Assembly (NCBI GenBank): GCA_019636095.1
Contig: JAHBYF010000003.1
Span: forward strand, 186,001 to 250,000
Direction: 5' to 3'
Length of the DNA stretch: 64,000 nt
DNA from: Hyphomonadaceae bacterium
GTDB lineage: Bacteria; Pseudomonadota; Alphaproteobacteria; Caulobacterales; Aquidulcibacteraceae
The translations under genes and the position numbers were made by a program. The notes under the pieces are model-generated. The model was not told where the DNA came from and made no database searches. It was given only the letters and a program-made list of their open reading frames with translations. This document shows, piece by piece, positions 62,685 to 64,000 of this stretch. Position 1 is the stretch's first letter. Each line of letters opens with the position of its first letter.

Positions 62685-62808
62685 GGTCGTTGCGCTTCAC
62701 AGATTCTGCGCTGGCTGTCGCCTGATACCTGCCCGCAACGCGGTGCATTCAGATTTTATTCCTATATATGGGTTGCAAGTCCTTCGATGGACGCTACAAT
62801 CTGGGGCC

Positions 62809-63432
62809 ATGAACCACGCCCAGATTTGGCGCGCGATCGACGCCTTGGCCGCCCGCAAGGGCATGAGCGCTTCCGGCTTGGCGCGCGCTGCGGGGCTTGA
62901 TCCGACGACATTCAACAAGTCCAAGCGCCAAGCGCCTGATGGCAAAGCGCGCTGGCCTTCGACAGAAAGCGTCGCGCGCGCGCTCACTGCGGCCGAGACA
63001 AATTGGGACGAGTTCGCCGCGCTCCTCGCGGGGCGTAGCGGCGCGTCCGGCCGCGCCATTCCGATCGTGGGGATGGCGCGAGCGGGGGCTGACGGCTTCT
63101 TCGATGAAGACGGTTTTCCCGTCGGCGCAGACGAGACCGTTCACTTCCCGGATTTGGGTGAGGACCGCGTCTACGCGCTCGAGATTGCGGGCGACTCGAT
63201 GGAGCCAACCTATCGCGCCGGGGATGTCGTCATCGTGCAACCGGGCGCTGCCGTGCGCCGCGGCGACCGTGTTGTTGTCCGTACGCGAGCGGGCGAGGTC
63301 ATGGCCAAAGCGCTCGGCCGCAAGAATGATCAGACGATTGAACTCGTCTCGCTTAACGCCGCACACAAACCTCGTGAGCTCGCCGCTGCGGATATCGAAT
63401 GGATCGCGCGCATCGTATGGGCGAGCCAGTAG
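62809..63432 (+). CDS. LexA/CI-like repressor with S24 peptidase domain
   Basis: A 207-residue protein: an N-terminal helix-turn-helix (about 5-75: RKGMSASGLARAAGLDPTTFNKSKR) and an S24 domain with the catalytic Ser130 in GDSMEPT and Lys167 in VMAKALG. An Ala92-Gly93 dipeptide lies where LexA and phage repressors cut themselves. The ATG at 62809 gives the standard start. No phage genes surround it, so it is likely a chromosomal stress regulator. CCTATATATGG upstream may be its promoter or operator. Confidence 0.86.
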   Translation: MNHAQIWRAIDALAARKGMSASGLARAAGLDPTTFNKSKRQAPDGKARWPSTESVARALTAAETNWDEFAALLAGRSGASGRAIPIVGMARAGADGFFDEDGFPVGADETVHFPDLGEDRVYALEIAGDSMEPTYRAGDVVIVQPGAAVRRGDRVVVRTRAGEVMAKALGRKNDQTIELVSLNAAHKPRELAAADIEWIARIVWASQ

Positions 63433-63502
63433 CGCTATTCCGCGCGAACTCAGACGTGACGCCAGCGCTGCGCTATGCAAGAAGAGCGACGGAGGGTTTC
63501 AC

Positions 63503-64000
63503 ATGCGCATTGTTCAAGCTGTCACCGCCACGCTCTTCTTCGCCCTTGCTGCTTGCGGCCAGGCCGCCGCGCCGACCGAGGCCGACGCTCAAACGGCCGG
63601 CGCCACCGCGCAAAGCGGCGAAGCCACCGCAACCGAACGCACGGCTATCTTGTCCGCGCTCAGCCTGCGGGCCAATGCGCAAGGCCAAGTCGAAAATGAG
63701 TGCGGAGAGATGGTCACGCCGCAATACACTGTCGCAGACATCGGCAGCGGGCCCGGCCGAGTCATCGCTTTCACCATCGGCGGCGGACCAAACATGGTGA
63801 GCTGCTACGGCGACGGCGCACTTACGATCCTCTTCCGTCAGAACAACGGCGCCTGGAGCGAAATTTGGCAAGGTCGACCCGGCGGCGCGATCATCCTCTC
63901 GACCCAGCACAACAACGGCAACGACATCGCCACCGGCGGTCCAGGTTTCTCGTTCCCGGTCTCGCAATGGAATGGCGCGACCTACGTCGACGCACATCGC
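63503..64000 (+). CDS. Putative lipoprotein, 3' end outside window
   Basis: An open frame with ATG at 63503 and GGAGGG 8 bp upstream; 166 residues are visible and no stop occurs before the window edge. The signal ends ALAAC, then a low-complexity Ala/Thr/Glu stretch and a beta-rich domain with Cys residues (NECGEMV, VSCYGDG). No family recognised. It follows the S24 gene by 70 bp. Confidence 0.78.
   Translation, partial: MRIVQAVTATLFFALAACGQAAAPTEADAQTAGATAQSGEATATERTAILSALSLRANAQGQVENECGEMVTPQYTVADIGSGPGRVIAFTIGGGPNMVSCYGDGALTILFRQNNGAWSEIWQGRPGGAIILSTQHNNGNDIATGGPGFSFPVSQWNGATYVDAHR

Noticed and set aside
62809..63432. Prophage repressor marking a prophage edge
   Set aside because: No integrase, att-like repeats or phage structural genes occur around it; neighbours are core genes.

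Overview
The window is a compact, high-GC alphaproteobacterial chromosome segment. Gene content and order (cytochrome c / kdsB / pheA, argH-lptM-lysA-TIGR02302, etfB-etfA-hydroxyacyl-CoA dehydrogenase, metX-metW, a SigF/NrsF pair, split metH) fit Caulobacterales or a Hyphomonadaceae-like lineage; the genus cannot be fixed from the sequence. I found 66 protein-coding genes (the first and last cut by the window edges) and no rRNA, tRNA, CRISPR, insertion sequence or prophage. No gene-free stretch exceeds about 230 bp; the longest is 59816-60043. Many neighbouring genes overlap by 4 bp.

Layout. 1-6590: M17 aminopeptidase end, MarR regulator, cytochrome c, kdsB, an esterase, pheA and a NYN-domain protein. 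6649-10004: a SigF-type ECF sigma factor with its NrsF anti-sigma factor, a TPR protein, a DoxX-like membrane protein and a YHS-domain protein; the sigma gene and the DoxX gene carry matching candidate ECF promoters. 10114-20151: a secreted serine hydrolase, the ETF/hydroxyacyl-CoA dehydrogenase block, and small convergent pairs (methyltransferase, SDR, PKHD dioxygenase, lipoprotein, GNAT, TlpA). 20144-28817: argH-lptM-lysA, a lipoprotein orthocaspase with three PPC-like repeats, and the TIGR02302 membrane protein. 28877-38670: a NarL-type two-component pair, hpt, a zinc-ribbon protein, a run ftsE-ftsX-ydcF-plsC-DUF2125, then tyrA and chorismate mutase.

38773-53234: metX-metW, a DUF2235 hydrolase, an ECF11-type RpoE/ChrR module divergent from a FAD oxidoreductase/DUF1365 pair, a DUF885 lipoprotein, a PII protein, gloB, and an M16 protease. 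53336-59815: a methyltransferase and then a tightly overlapped operon (ArsR-methyltransferase, metF, metH1, metH2) with a near-perfect palindromic operator at the first start codon. 60044-64000: mlaA-mlaC, pyrD, an S24-type repressor-like protein and an unfinished lipoprotein gene.

The genes most worth attention are a MetX homologue whose nucleophilic serine is replaced by glycine, an FtsE whose Q-loop, Walker B and H-loop catalytic residues are all substituted while Walker A is intact, an orthocaspase with a canonical EF-hand loop, back-to-back ECF promoters in the RpoE/ChrR divergon, and a family of five dispersed inverted repeats at gene 3' ends, one of which encodes the C-terminal tail of the DoxX-like protein.
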